Source: Longispora fulva (GTDB taxonomy: Bacteria > Actinomycetota > Actinomycetes > Mycobacteriales > Micromonosporaceae). Taken from it: DNA of 64,000 nucleotides. Position 1 is the stretch's first letter. Every line of letters starts with the position of its first letter. Location: NCBI RefSeq assembly GCF_015751905.1, contig NZ_JADOUF010000001.1, forward strand, positions 1,426,001 to 1,490,000, written 5' to 3'. Positions 28,261 through 36,063 of this stretch are shown here, in pieces. The position numbers and the translations under genes are program-made. The notes below the pieces were generated by a model, which was given only the letters and a program-made list of their open reading frames with translations, had not been told where the DNA came from and searched no databases.

Positions 28261-28307
28261 CGTGGGTCCAAAAGTGCTGGACCGCAAGAAAAAATCAGGG
28301 GAGCGCG

Positions 28308-29297
28308 ATGCTCGAGGCCTTCGATGTCGATCCCGTGGCGGAGTCCATCTACCTCGCGATGCTCAAGAGTCCCCTCGCGGGGATCGCCGAGCTCGCCGAG
28401 CGACTCGGCTGGGAGGAGGCGCGCATCCGGTCCGGACTGGACGAACTGGCCAGGCTCTCCCTGCTCAGGCCGTCGTGGGAGAACCCGCTGGCGATGCGCC
28501 CGGTCTCCCCGGAGGCAGGGCTGGAGATCCTGCTGGCGCGCCAACGGGTGGACCTGCTGCGCCGCCAGCACCAGATCGAGGAGGGCCAGGCGGCCCTGCA
28601 GGTGCTGATCGCGGAGTACGCGCACCCGAACCGGGGCTCGGCCTCCACTGGGGTCGAGGAGCTGATCGGGCTCGACGCGGTCCGCGAGCGCCTGGAGCGG
28701 CTGGCCTACCAGACCCGCCACCAGGTGCTGGCCTTCGCCCCCGACGGGGCGCAGACCGAGGAGGCCCTGGCGGCGAGCCGCCCACTGAACGCACTGCTGC
28801 TCGAGCGGGGGGTCGAGATGCGCACGCTCTACCTCAACAGCGTCCGCAACGACGCGCCCACCTGTGCGCACGCGGAGTGGCTGGGGGAGATGGGCGCCCT
28901 CGTGCGCACCGTGCCGGTGCTGCCGATCCGGATGCTCATCGTGGACCGGATGTACGCGGTGGTGCCCCTGGACATGGAGAACACCGCCGCGGGGGCCGTG
29001 GTCGTCCGCGGTGCCGCCCCGGTGGCCGTGATGTGCGCGCTGTTCGAACAGATCTGGCAGACGGGTACGCCGTTCGGCGACCAGCAGGAGGTGTGCCCGG
29101 AGCTGACCGACCAGGAGCGCGCGCTGTTGAACCTGCTGTTGCAGGGCGACACCGACGAGCAGGCCGCGCGCAAGCTCGGTGTGTCGCCGCGTACCGTCGG
29201 ACGGATGGGTGCGGAGATCATGGCGCGACTCGGGGCGCGCAGCCGGTTCCAGGCGGGCGCGCTGGCCGCCGAACGCGGCTGGCTGGCCCAGACATGA
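28308..29297 (+). CDS. TrmB-like/LuxR-type transcriptional regulator
   Basis: 329-residue regulator. The first 70 residues resemble a TrmB-type winged helix (S-I-Y-L-A-M-L, then A-E-L-A-E-R-L-G-W and a recognition segment), followed by a sensor-like middle. A C-terminal LuxR helix-turn-helix lies at about 270-325 (L-T-D-Q-E-R-A-L-L-N-L-L, then S-P-R-T-V-G-R). There is no receiver domain, no ATPase and no transmembrane segment, so it is not an ordinary two-component regulator. Proteins of this layout are common beside actinobacterial NRPS and lantibiotic clusters. AGGGGAG before ATG 28308 fixes the start. Its target is unknown; it may act above the SARP. Confidence 0.85.
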   Translation: MLEAFDVDPVAESIYLAMLKSPLAGIAELAERLGWEEARIRSGLDELARLSLLRPSWENPLAMRPVSPEAGLEILLARQRVDLLRRQHQIEEGQAALQVLIAEYAHPNRGSASTGVEELIGLDAVRERLERLAYQTRHQVLAFAPDGAQTEEALAASRPLNALLLERGVEMRTLYLNSVRNDAPTCAHAEWLGEMGALVRTVPVLPIRMLIVDRMYAVVPLDMENTAAGAVVVRGAAPVAVMCALFEQIWQTGTPFGDQQEVCPELTDQERALLNLLLQGDTDEQAARKLGVSPRTVGRMGAEIMARLGARSRFQAGALAAERGWLAQT

Positions 29298-29397
29298 CGT
29301 GCTGGTGTCGCGGCGGACACAATTCCGCTACCTCGGAACCCTGGATTCTTAAGTCCGATTCTGTGATGGTTGGTCGGTGCATTTAGTAACGGTCCGC

Positions 29398-29691
29398 ATG
29401 AGCGCCACTATGTCCTGTTCTGCGGAGCAGGCCGAGTGGCTTCGTCGCGTTATCTGGCAGGTGGCCAGACCCGCCGACGGGCTCGAGCACGTGTATGTCG
29501 AGCCGACCGCCGAGGGCGCCGACGCCGTGGTGTTCGTGGTGGCCAGCACCCTCTCCGACGCCGAGCGCGCCGCGGCGGACCTGATCGAACGCGCGGTGCT
29601 CCGCGGCGGTTACGACGGGTGGCGGGTGCTTCTGTGCGAGGTGTCTCTCATCATTCCGTTCGCGCGCCAGTCCGTTCTTCCTGACGAATGA
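29398..29691 (+). CDS. Small hypothetical protein
   Basis: 97 residues if started at ATG 29398; GTG 29377 (104 residues) and ATG 29410 are alternatives, none with a strong ribosome site. The protein is soluble, acidic and alanine-rich, with no signal peptide or membrane segment. It has a W-L-R-R-V-I-W-Q-V segment near the start and a hydrophobic C-terminal strand. Codon use is normal for the region, and the frame is intact between the LuxR-like regulator and the SARP. I do not recognise the family. Confidence 0.6.
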   Translation: MSATMSCSAEQAEWLRRVIWQVARPADGLEHVYVEPTAEGADAVVFVVASTLSDAERAAADLIERAVLRGGYDGWRVLLCEVSLIIPFARQSVLPDE

Positions 29692-29694
29692 CGC

Positions 29695-29710
29695 TGACCG
29701 AATTCGGTCA
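29695..29710. promoter_or_regulatory. Perfect 16 bp palindrome, candidate operator
   Basis: TGACCGAATTCGGTCA is self-complementary without a spacer. It begins 4 bp after the stop of the hypothetical protein and lies 155 bp upstream of the small membrane peptide. With no U-tract and no loop it looks more like a dimeric regulator site than a terminator. Confidence 0.4.
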
Positions 29711-29864
29711 TGCAGGATTCAGACACTGAACTGGCTTGACCGGCCCTTGTGGACCCGACAGGATTTCAGACGAAAGACAGATTCGGCGATCTCCGCCGTC
29801 ACCGGCGCGGAGTAGCTTCGAACGTGAAGTCCTTTCTTCTAATCGAATCCTGTGAGGAGTCGTT

Positions 29865-30029
29865 GTGGCACGTGTCCTGCGCAGCGTAGTCATCGGGGCG
29901 GCCGTTCTTATCGCTGTGGTCGCCGTCACCTCGATCGTCAGGTCCCGGCCGCCGGTGGAATCCGGCCACAGTGTCGCGGGCGCCTCGACGTCCGGAACCG
30001 AGAATACGGACGACTTCACCTGGCAGTGA
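29865..30029 (+). CDS. Small single-pass membrane or exported peptide (54 residues)
   Basis: Open frame from GTG 29865 to TGA 30029, preceded by GAGGAG with good spacing. The translation has a basic start (M-A-R-V-L-R-S), one hydrophobic segment (V-V-I-G-A-A-V-L-I-A-V-V-A-V), then R-S-R and a polar, Ser/Thr/Gly-rich tail ending T-D-D-F-T-W-Q. This could be a membrane-anchored small protein or a precursor with an uncleaved signal anchor. It sits directly before the SARP gene in otherwise non-coding DNA. I do not recognise it; a role in signalling or immunity would be speculation. Confidence 0.6.
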   Translation: MARVLRSVVIGAAVLIAVVAVTSIVRSRPPVESGHSVAGASTSGTENTDDFTWQ

Positions 30030-30160
30030 ATCGACCGGCAATCGCGGGTAAACAACAAAGAGAATCTCGATGTGAACGCGCCGGAGGTGGGGCCGGCAGC
30101 ACGGTCGACTCCACTCTCCTTCCTTATTCCGCGAATTCTCATATGTCGACGGGTGGATCC

Positions 30161-33127
30161 ATGGAATTCCGTGTCCTCGGACCGGTGGAAGTGTGGAAGG
30201 ACGGCGCTGAGATCCCGCTGGACGGGTCGAAGCAACGCACGGTGCTGGCGGCCCTGCTGCTGGCCGACGGGCGGATCGTCTCCGACGAGCGGCTCAGCTC
30301 CCTGCTGTGGGGCGAGAACCCGCCGGCGACCCTCAACGCCCAGATCTGTACCTACGTGTCCCGGCTGCGCAAGAGTGCCGACCCGGGGATGGAGATCCTC
30401 CGCCAGCGCCCCGGGTACCTGATCCGGCTCGACGGCGCCCGCTACGACCACGGGGACTTCGAACGCCTCGCCCAGACCGGCCGGGCCGCGCTCCGCGACG
30501 GCCGGCACGCCGACGCCGCGGAGCAACTGCGGGCCGCACTGGCGCTGTGGCGGGGGCCGGCGCTGGCCAACGTGACGGAGTTCCTGCTCGGCGCGGAACA
30601 GCTCCGGCTGGAGGAGGCCCGGATCGCCGTCCTGGAGAGCCGGATCGACGCGGACCTCGCCCTCGGCCGGCACGCGCCGCTGGTGCCGGAGCTGACCGGC
30701 CTGGTCGCCGAGCATCCGCTGCGCGAGGGACTGCGGGCCCAGCTGATGACGGCGCTGTACCGGTGCGACCGGCAGGCCGACGCCCTGGCCGTCTACCACG
30801 ACGGCCGCAAGGTGCTCGTCGACGAGCTGGGCGTCGACCCCGGCCCGACCCTGAGCAAGGCGCACCACGACATCCTGGTCGCCTGCCCGACCCTCGACGC
30901 GCCCGCCACCCGGATCGAGATCGCCGCGCCCCGCCCGGCGATGCTGCCGGCCGACCTCGGCGACTTCACCGGGCGTACCGCCGAACTCGCCCGGGTGGCC
31001 GCCGTGCTGGGCGACGACGGGGCCACCGCGGTGCCCTGCCTGGTCACCGGCATGCCCGGGGTCGGCAAGTCCGTCCTGGCGGTCCGCGCCGCGCACCAGG
31101 CCCGCGCCGACTTCCCTGACGGCCAGCTGTACGTGGACCTCGCGGGCGACGTCGAACCCGCCGAGGCCCTGGCCTGGTTCCTGCGGGCACTCGGAGTGGA
31201 GGACGACGCGCTGCCGGCCGGCCTGGACGAGCGGATCCAGATGTACCGGACCCTGGTGGCCACCCGTCGGGTGCTCGTCGTCCTCGACAACGCCCGCGAC
31301 GACGCCCAGGTCGCGCCCCTGCTGCCCGGCGGCCCGACGTGCCGGGTGATCGTGACCAGCCGGGCGCACCTGCCGGCGCTGGCCGCCGCGCACCCGGTCG
31401 CGCTGGAACCCTTCGGCACCGACGACGCGCTCGTGCTGTTCGCGGCGGTGATCGGCGTGGCCCGCTACGACGCGGAACGCGACGCCGCCGAGCGGATCGT
31501 GGCCCGCTGCGCCGGCCTGCCACTGGCACTGCGGGTCGCAGGCACCCGGCTCGTCGCCCGGCCGCACTGGCCGGTGTCGCGGCTGCTGGACCGGCTGGAG
31601 ACCAGCGGCCAGCTGCTCGACGAGTTCCGGCTCGGGGCGCTGGACCTGCGCGAGAGCCTGCACCGCGCGTACCGGACACTGCCGGCGCTGGCCCGGACCG
31701 GCCTGCGTCGCCTGGCCCTGCTCGACGTGCCCGACTTCCCGGCGTGGGCCCTGGCGGCAGTCCTGGAGGTGCCGGAGGAGCCTGCGGAGGACCTCGCGGA
31801 GGCGCTGCTGGACGCCCGGCTGCTGGAGCTGCGGATCGACTGCGGCGGCCGGCAGCGGTACGCCTTCCACGACCTGGTCCGCCCGTTCGCCCGCGAACGC
31901 GCCGAGGACGAGGAGCCGCCCCGGGCCAGCCGGGCGGCGCTGGACCGCGCGTTCGGCGCGTGGCTGTCCCTGGCCACCGAGTGCTCGCGGCGGCTCGACG
32001 GCGTCAGCACCCGACCGGCCCGGGGCGACGCGCCCCGCTGGCGGCTGGCCGGCGGCCTGGTCAACGACCTCGCCGAGACCCCGGTGGCCTGGTTCGAGGC
32101 GGAGCACGGCGCGCTGGTGGCCCTCGTCGCCCAGGCGGCGGCCTCCGGGCAGGCCGCCGCGGCGTGGGAGCTGGCCGGGGCCTGCGAGGACTACTTCGAG
32201 CTGCGCGGCCACCAGCACGACTGGCGGCGCACGTACCAGCGGGCGCACACCGCCGCCCGGACCTCCGGGGACGCGCGGGGCGAGGCGGCGATGCAACTCG
32301 GCCTGGCCCGCCTCGCCGGGTACCGGGGCGACGCCAACGCCAGCCTCACGTACGCCGACCGGGCCGCCGCTCTGCACGCGGCGCTCGGCGACCCGGTGGG
32401 GGAGTCCGAGGCGCTGCGCCGGTGCGCGGACGCCTACCGCCACCTCGGCCACCCGGCCTCCGCCGAGGACGGCGCCCGCCGCGCGCTGGAGATCGCCGTC
32501 GCCGGCGGGGACAGGGCCGGCACCGCCGGGGCGCGCACCGCACTGGGCGACGTGCTCCAGGATCTGGGCCGGCACGCCGAGGCCCGGGTCGAGTACCAGG
32601 CGGCGGTCGAGCTGTCCCGGACGCTGTCCGACCCGCGCCGCACGGCCGGGGCGCTGTCCGACCCGCACCACACGGCCGGGGCCATGTCCGAGCCGCGCCG
32701 TGCGGCCGGGGCGCTCGACGGCCTGGCCCGCCTCGATCTGGAAGCCGGCCGGTACGCGGACGCCGAGTCCGGCCTGGCCCGGTGCCTGGCGGTGTACACC
32801 CTCGCGGGGGACCAGGCCGGCCGGGCGACGACGCTGACCCACCTGGGGCACCTGCGGCTCGCCGAGGGCCGGCACGACGCGGCCCGCTCGCTGTACCGCG
32901 ACGCCCTGGCCCTGCTCAACGGCCTGGGCCTCCAGCGCCGGTACGCGCACGCCTGCGCGGTCACCGGGCTCGGCCGGATCGCCGCGGCCCAGGGCGAGTC
33001 GGGCCGGGCGGTGCACCTGCTGACCACGGCCGCGGAGCTGTGGACGGGCCTGGGCCTGGCGACCCGCGCGACCGGGGTACTGACGGAGCTCGACGGGGTG
33101 CTCGGTCGCCCCAGGGTCACCGCCTGA
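30161..33127 (+). CDS. SARP-family transcriptional activator with NB-ARC and TPR domains
   Basis: 988-residue AfsR-like large SARP, the likely pathway activator. The OmpR-type winged helix is at about 1-95 (V-L-G-P-V-E-V-W, then L-W-G-E-N-P-P) and the bacterial transcriptional activation domain at about 100-245. The NB-ARC ATPase has P-loop G-M-P-G-V-G-K-S near 297-304 and a hhhhD Walker B (V-L-V-V-L-D-N-A). A TPR region follows from about 650. The ATG at 30161 is chosen because the conserved SARP start M-E-F-R-V-L-G-P begins there and GGGTGG precedes it; in-frame codons further upstream give no similarity. Residues 823-852 are three copies of a 10-residue repeat. Five promoters in the window carry SARP-type repeats. 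Confidence 0.93.
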   Translation: MEFRVLGPVEVWKDGAEIPLDGSKQRTVLAALLLADGRIVSDERLSSLLWGENPPATLNAQICTYVSRLRKSADPGMEILRQRPGYLIRLDGARYDHGDFERLAQTGRAALRDGRHADAAEQLRAALALWRGPALANVTEFLLGAEQLRLEEARIAVLESRIDADLALGRHAPLVPELTGLVAEHPLREGLRAQLMTALYRCDRQADALAVYHDGRKVLVDELGVDPGPTLSKAHHDILVACPTLDAPATRIEIAAPRPAMLPADLGDFTGRTAELARVAAVLGDDGATAVPCLVTGMPGVGKSVLAVRAAHQARADFPDGQLYVDLAGDVEPAEALAWFLRALGVEDDALPAGLDERIQMYRTLVATRRVLVVLDNARDDAQVAPLLPGGPTCRVIVTSRAHLPALAAAHPVALEPFGTDDALVLFAAVIGVARYDAERDAAERIVARCAGLPLALRVAGTRLVARPHWPVSRLLDRLETSGQLLDEFRLGALDLRESLHRAYRTLPALARTGLRRLALLDVPDFPAWALAAVLEVPEEPAEDLAEALLDARLLELRIDCGGRQRYAFHDLVRPFARERAEDEEPPRASRAALDRAFGAWLSLATECSRRLDGVSTRPARGDAPRWRLAGGLVNDLAETPVAWFEAEHGALVALVAQAAASGQAAAAWELAGACEDYFELRGHQHDWRRTYQRAHTAARTSGDARGEAAMQLGLARLAGYRGDANASLTYADRAAALHAALGDPVGESEALRRCADAYRHLGHPASAEDGARRALEIAVAGGDRAGTAGARTALGDVLQDLGRHAEARVEYQAAVELSRTLSDPRRTAGALSDPHHTAGAMSEPRRAAGALDGLARLDLEAGRYADAESGLARCLAVYTLAGDQAGRATTLTHLGHLRLAEGRHDAARSLYRDALALLNGLGLQRRYAHACAVTGLGRIAAAQGESGRAVHLLTTAAELWTGLGLATRATGVLTELDGVLGRPRVTA
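32627..32716 (+). repeat. In-frame 30 bp minisatellite, three copies, inside the SARP gene
   Basis: Three adjacent 30 bp units (32627-32656, 32657-32686, 32687-32716) encode S-D-P-R-R-T-A-G-A-L, S-D-P-H-H-T-A-G-A-M and S-E-P-R-R-A-A-G-A-L. They interrupt a TPR helix pair, so copy number can change without breaking the frame. Confidence 0.85.
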
Positions 33128-33144
33128 CGGAGGAAGCCGAACGC

Positions 33145-33180
33145 GGGGCGTGGCCGGGTCCAGAGACCGGGCCACGCCCC
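33145..33180 (+). terminator. Hairpin terminator after the SARP gene
   Basis: A 16 bp stem with one mismatch (33145-33160 against 33165-33180) and a CAGA loop, 17 bp after the SARP stop, followed by TTCGCG. It separates the SARP transcript from the next gene. Confidence 0.65.
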
Positions 33181-33279
33181 TTCGCGCGGGCGGACCACAC
33201 GGTGCCGGAGCTGGCGGAGCCCGACGGCGCGTCTGGCATCATGGGCGGACACGGCGGGGTGTGACGGGGGAAGCGCGTG

Positions 33280-33891
33280 ATGACGTTCGACGGACCGGGT
33301 CAGATCGTGATCCTCAACGGAGCCTCGCGCTCGGGGAAGTCCAGCATCGCCACCGCGATCCAGGACCGCTTCCCGGGCGTCTGGATGAACCTGGGGGTCG
33401 ACCGGTTCATGGGGATGACCCCGGAGCGGTTCCAGCCCGGGATGGGGCTCCGGCCGGGAGGGGAGCGGCCCGACCTGGAACCGCTCGTCGCCACCCTGTA
33501 CGCCGGCATGTACGAGGCGATCGCGGCCCACAGCCGTCTGGGGCTCCACGTCGTCGCCGACACCCTGCACCACGACGCCTACTCCGTCCCCCGTGGAATC
33601 CTGCGCGACTGCGCCCGGAGGCTGTACGGACTCCCCGTGCTCTTCGTGGGGGTGCGGTGTCCGCTCGAGGTGGTCCGGCAACGCCGTCGGGACACGTGGG
33701 GTGGCGTCGGCTACCAGCAGGGCGGTTCGGTGGCGGATCCGGTGCGCCTCTGGCAGGAGGCGGTCCACATCCCGGGCGTCTACGACCTGGAGGTCGACAC
33801 GTCGGTGCTCAGCCCGCAGGAGTCCGCCGACCTGATCGCCCGCCGCCTCGAGGAAGGTCCGCCCCCGGCGGCCTTCCACCAGCTCGCCTGA
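33280..33891 (+). CDS. Chloramphenicol-phosphotransferase-like P-loop kinase
   Basis: 203-residue P-loop protein of the CPT family. Walker A is G-A-S-R-S-G-K-S near residues 13-20. The V-D-R-F-M-G-M-T-P segment and the V-A-D-T-L-H-H-D motif correspond to the catalytic region of Streptomyces venezuelae chloramphenicol 3-O-phosphotransferase. Substrate is unknown; it could modify a hydroxylated small molecule, or merely be a neighbouring gene. GGGGGAAG precedes GTG 33277 and ATG 33280; the spacing favours the ATG. It has its own short leader after the SARP terminator and faces a convergent exporter gene. Confidence 0.8.
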   Translation: MTFDGPGQIVILNGASRSGKSSIATAIQDRFPGVWMNLGVDRFMGMTPERFQPGMGLRPGGERPDLEPLVATLYAGMYEAIAAHSRLGLHVVADTLHHDAYSVPRGILRDCARRLYGLPVLFVGVRCPLEVVRQRRRDTWGGVGYQQGGSVADPVRLWQEAVHIPGVYDLEVDTSVLSPQESADLIARRLEEGPPPAAFHQLA

Positions 33892-33991
33892 AGCCACCAC
33901 CCATTCCTATGGGTTTCTCTGACGAACGCCGCCCACCCGGCCGCCCGCGATCCGCCACCGCCCGGCCGGCGGAAGTCGTGTGGAACACGAA

Positions 33992-34022
33992 CGGCCGGGC
34001 GGGACGACGTCCCACCCGGCCG
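33992..34022. terminator. Bidirectional hairpin between convergent genes
   Basis: CGGCCGGGCGGGACG and CGTCCCACCCGGCCG pair (one G-T type mismatch) around a very short loop between the kinase stop (33891) and the exporter stop (34041). Confidence 0.65.
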
Positions 34023-34040
34023 CTCACACGACTGGTCGTG

Positions 34041-35561
34041 CTAGCCGATGTGCGCCATCGCCGGCGCGTCGGCGGGGTCGCCGGCCGTGGTGTTCGACGG
34101 CGTGTTCCGGATCATCAGGAAGATGATCAGGGCCGACGCGCCGAGCAGCACCGCGCTGACCGTGAACGCCACGTTGTAGCCGTGCACGGCGCCGAGGGCC
34201 GTGGCCTGCTCGATGGTGGCCGGGCCGTTGGCCTTGACGTGGTCCGTGACGAAGTTCGCCACGGCCGTGGTGAACACCGTGTTGAGCAGCGCGACGCCGA
34301 GCGAGCCGCCGATCTGCTGCGAGGTGTTGAGCAGGGCGCTGGCGACACCGGCGTCGCGCGGGTCGACGCCGCTGAGGGCGGTGTTGCCCAGCGGCACGAA
34401 CACCAGGCCCATGCCCGTCGCCATCATGATCAGGGCGGGCATGATGAACGCCGGGTACGACGAGTCGATCTTCAGCTGGGTCAGCCAGATCATCGCGCCG
34501 GCCGCGAGCACGCCGCCGATCGTCATCATGACCCGGGCCCCGATCTTCGGCAGCAGGCCGCTGGCCACGATCGCCGTCACGATCAGGGCGCCGGAGAACG
34601 GCAGGTAGGAGACCCCGCTGCGCAGCGGGGAGTAGTGCAGCGTGCCCTGGAAGTAGTACGTCATGAACAGGAACATGCCCATCATACCCGCGCCCAGGGT
34701 GATCGAGACCAGGGTCGAGCCGCCCCGGTTGCGGTGCAGCACCACGCGCATCGGGAGCAGCGGGTGCTTGGTGAGCACCTCGACCACGACGAAGCCGATC
34801 AGCAGGATGGCGGCGACGACGAACCACGCGAGGGTGGAGATCGCCGACCAGCCGTTCTCCGCGGCCTTGGTGAAGCCGTAGACCAGGGCGACGAGGCCGG
34901 CCGTGGACAGCACCGCGCCTGGGATGTCGTACTTCGTGTTGCCCTCGGAGCGGCTCTCCTTGACGATCGGGAGGGCCAGCGCGAACGCGATCAGCGCGAT
35001 CGGGATGTTGACGAGGAGGCACCAGCGCCACGTCGTGTACTCCGTGAGCAGGCCGCCCATGATCAGGCCGATCGCCGCGCCGACGCCGGAGATGGCGCCG
35101 AAGACGCCGAACGCCTTGGCCCGGTCCTTGACGTCGGTGAAGGTGACCGTGATCAGGGAGAGCGCCGCGGGGGCGAGGAGCGCGCCGAACAGGCCCTGCA
35201 GGCCGCGGGCGGCGAACAGCATGCCGGCGTTCTGCGCCACGCCGCCGAGGGCCGAGGCCACGGCGAAGCCGATCAGGCCGATCAGCAGGATCTTCTTGCG
35301 GCCCACGTAGTCGGCGATCCGGCCGCCGAGCAGGAGGAAGCCGCCGAAGGCCAGGGTGTAGGCGGTGAGGATCCACTGCCGGTTGGCGTCGTTGATGTGC
35401 AGCGCGTGCTGCGCCGACGGCATGGCGATGTTGACGATCGTCGCGTCGAGCACGACCATGAGCTGGGCGATCGCGATGACCCCCAGCGCGAGCCAGCGCT
35501 TGGGATCGACCGCGGGCACGCCACCGGGCGTCGCGGCCACAGTGGCGGTTTTCTCGGACAT
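34041..35561 (-). CDS. DHA2-family MFS drug exporter
   Basis: 506-residue, 14-helix EmrB/QacA-type transporter. Helix 1 carries V-V-L-D-A-T-I-V-N-I-A-M-P-S, the loop after helix 2 is G-G-R-I-A-D-Y-V-G-R-K-K, and the motif C region has G-V-G-A-A-I-G-L-I-M-G-G. Complete on both ends. ATG 35561 is preceded by GAGAGG. It stands alone, flanked by terminators, with its own operator-like repeat, so it may be an inducible resistance pump for the cluster product or for something else. Confidence 0.92.
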   Translation of the reverse strand: MSEKTATVAATPGGVPAVDPKRWLALGVIAIAQLMVVLDATIVNIAMPSAQHALHINDANRQWILTAYTLAFGGFLLLGGRIADYVGRKKILLIGLIGFAVASALGGVAQNAGMLFAARGLQGLFGALLAPAALSLITVTFTDVKDRAKAFGVFGAISGVGAAIGLIMGGLLTEYTTWRWCLLVNIPIALIAFALALPIVKESRSEGNTKYDIPGAVLSTAGLVALVYGFTKAAENGWSAISTLAWFVVAAILLIGFVVVEVLTKHPLLPMRVVLHRNRGGSTLVSITLGAGMMGMFLFMTYYFQGTLHYSPLRSGVSYLPFSGALIVTAIVASGLLPKIGARVMMTIGGVLAAGAMIWLTQLKIDSSYPAFIMPALIMMATGMGLVFVPLGNTALSGVDPRDAGVASALLNTSQQIGGSLGVALLNTVFTTAVANFVTDHVKANGPATIEQATALGAVHGYNVAFTVSAVLLGASALIIFLMIRNTPSNTTAGDPADAPAMAHIG

Positions 35562-35679
35562 GTTCGGTGTGCCTCTCGAGGGACCTCGGTGCGACGCGGT
35601 GTTCGGTCACTTTTCGGCCAGTCTCGCCGGCTCGTGATCATCACGCCACAGGTTTTCTCTGCCTGGTCACGACCCTAGA

Positions 35680-35694
35680 GTCAGCCACTGACAA
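35680..35694 (-). promoter_or_regulatory. Operator-like inverted repeat upstream of the exporter
   Basis: GTCAG-CCA-CTGAC (35680-35692) overlaps a TTGTCA -35-like hexamer (35694-35689, - strand) about 120 bp before the exporter start. This is typical of TetR-family sites over efflux promoters. The 309 bp gene-free stretch 35562-35870 otherwise contains only the terminator at 35812-35849; I see no gene in it. Confidence 0.4.
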
Positions 35695-35811
35695 AAAACT
35701 GACGCCGCCGTTCGCCATGAGCTGATCTTGGAATGGTGACTCTGCGCGATCGGGCAGGGAACTGTCCCATTCGTACACGAATATTGTGATTGGGTGTTCG
35801 AAAATCGCCCG

Positions 35812-35849
35812 AAAAAAGGCGGTGGTCACCCGGCCCGGTGACCACCGCC
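35812..35849 (-). terminator. Rho-independent terminator of the KAS III-to-MbtH2 operon
   Basis: Perfect 13 bp stem (35818-35830 with 35837-35849), CGGCCC loop, then six T residues on the - strand (35817-35812). It lies 21 bp after the MbtH2 stop and is the clearest intrinsic terminator in the window, marking the end of this operon. Confidence 0.85.
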
Positions 35850-35870
35850 TCCACTGGTGTGAGCCTCGTC

Positions 35871-36050
35871 TCAGGCGGCCATCCGCTCCCGCAGGCTCAG
35901 CGGGCGCATGTCGGTCCACACCTCGCTGATCCGGGTCAGGCACTCCTCCTTGGAGCCCTTCGTGCCCTCGGCCGTCCACCCCGGGGGCAGCTCCCGGTCG
36001 GCGGCCCAGATCGAGTATTGCTCTTCGGCGTTGCGCACGACGAGAAACAT
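35871..36050 (-). CDS. Second MbtH-like protein (59 residues)
   Basis: Reading from ATG 36050 to TGA 35871 gives a complete short MbtH protein. It begins [15 protein letters not shown], continues with P-P-G-W, E-E-C-L-x-x-I, and ends [21 protein letters not shown] precedes the start and the gap to sbnB is 13 bp. It is one of the shortest MbtH proteins and shares its C-terminus with the copy at 1385. Being in the precursor and starter operon, it may serve a different subset of the five adenylation domains here, or simply be redundant. Confidence 0.93.
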   Translation of the reverse strand: MFLVVRNAEEQYSIWAADRELPPGWTAEGTKGSKEECLTRISEVWTDMRPLSLRERMAA

Positions 36051-36063
36051 GGCGGTGAACCCT

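Noticed and set aside
33150-35678. 842-codon + strand frame crossing the kinase, the terminator and the exporter
   Set aside because: Shadow frame; it spans two real genes of opposite orientation and a hairpin, and has no recognisable domain.
35700-35811. Gene in the AT-rich stretch between the exporter and MbtH2
   Set aside because: No frame with a ribosome site and plausible composition; only promoter-like and short inverted repeat sequence.
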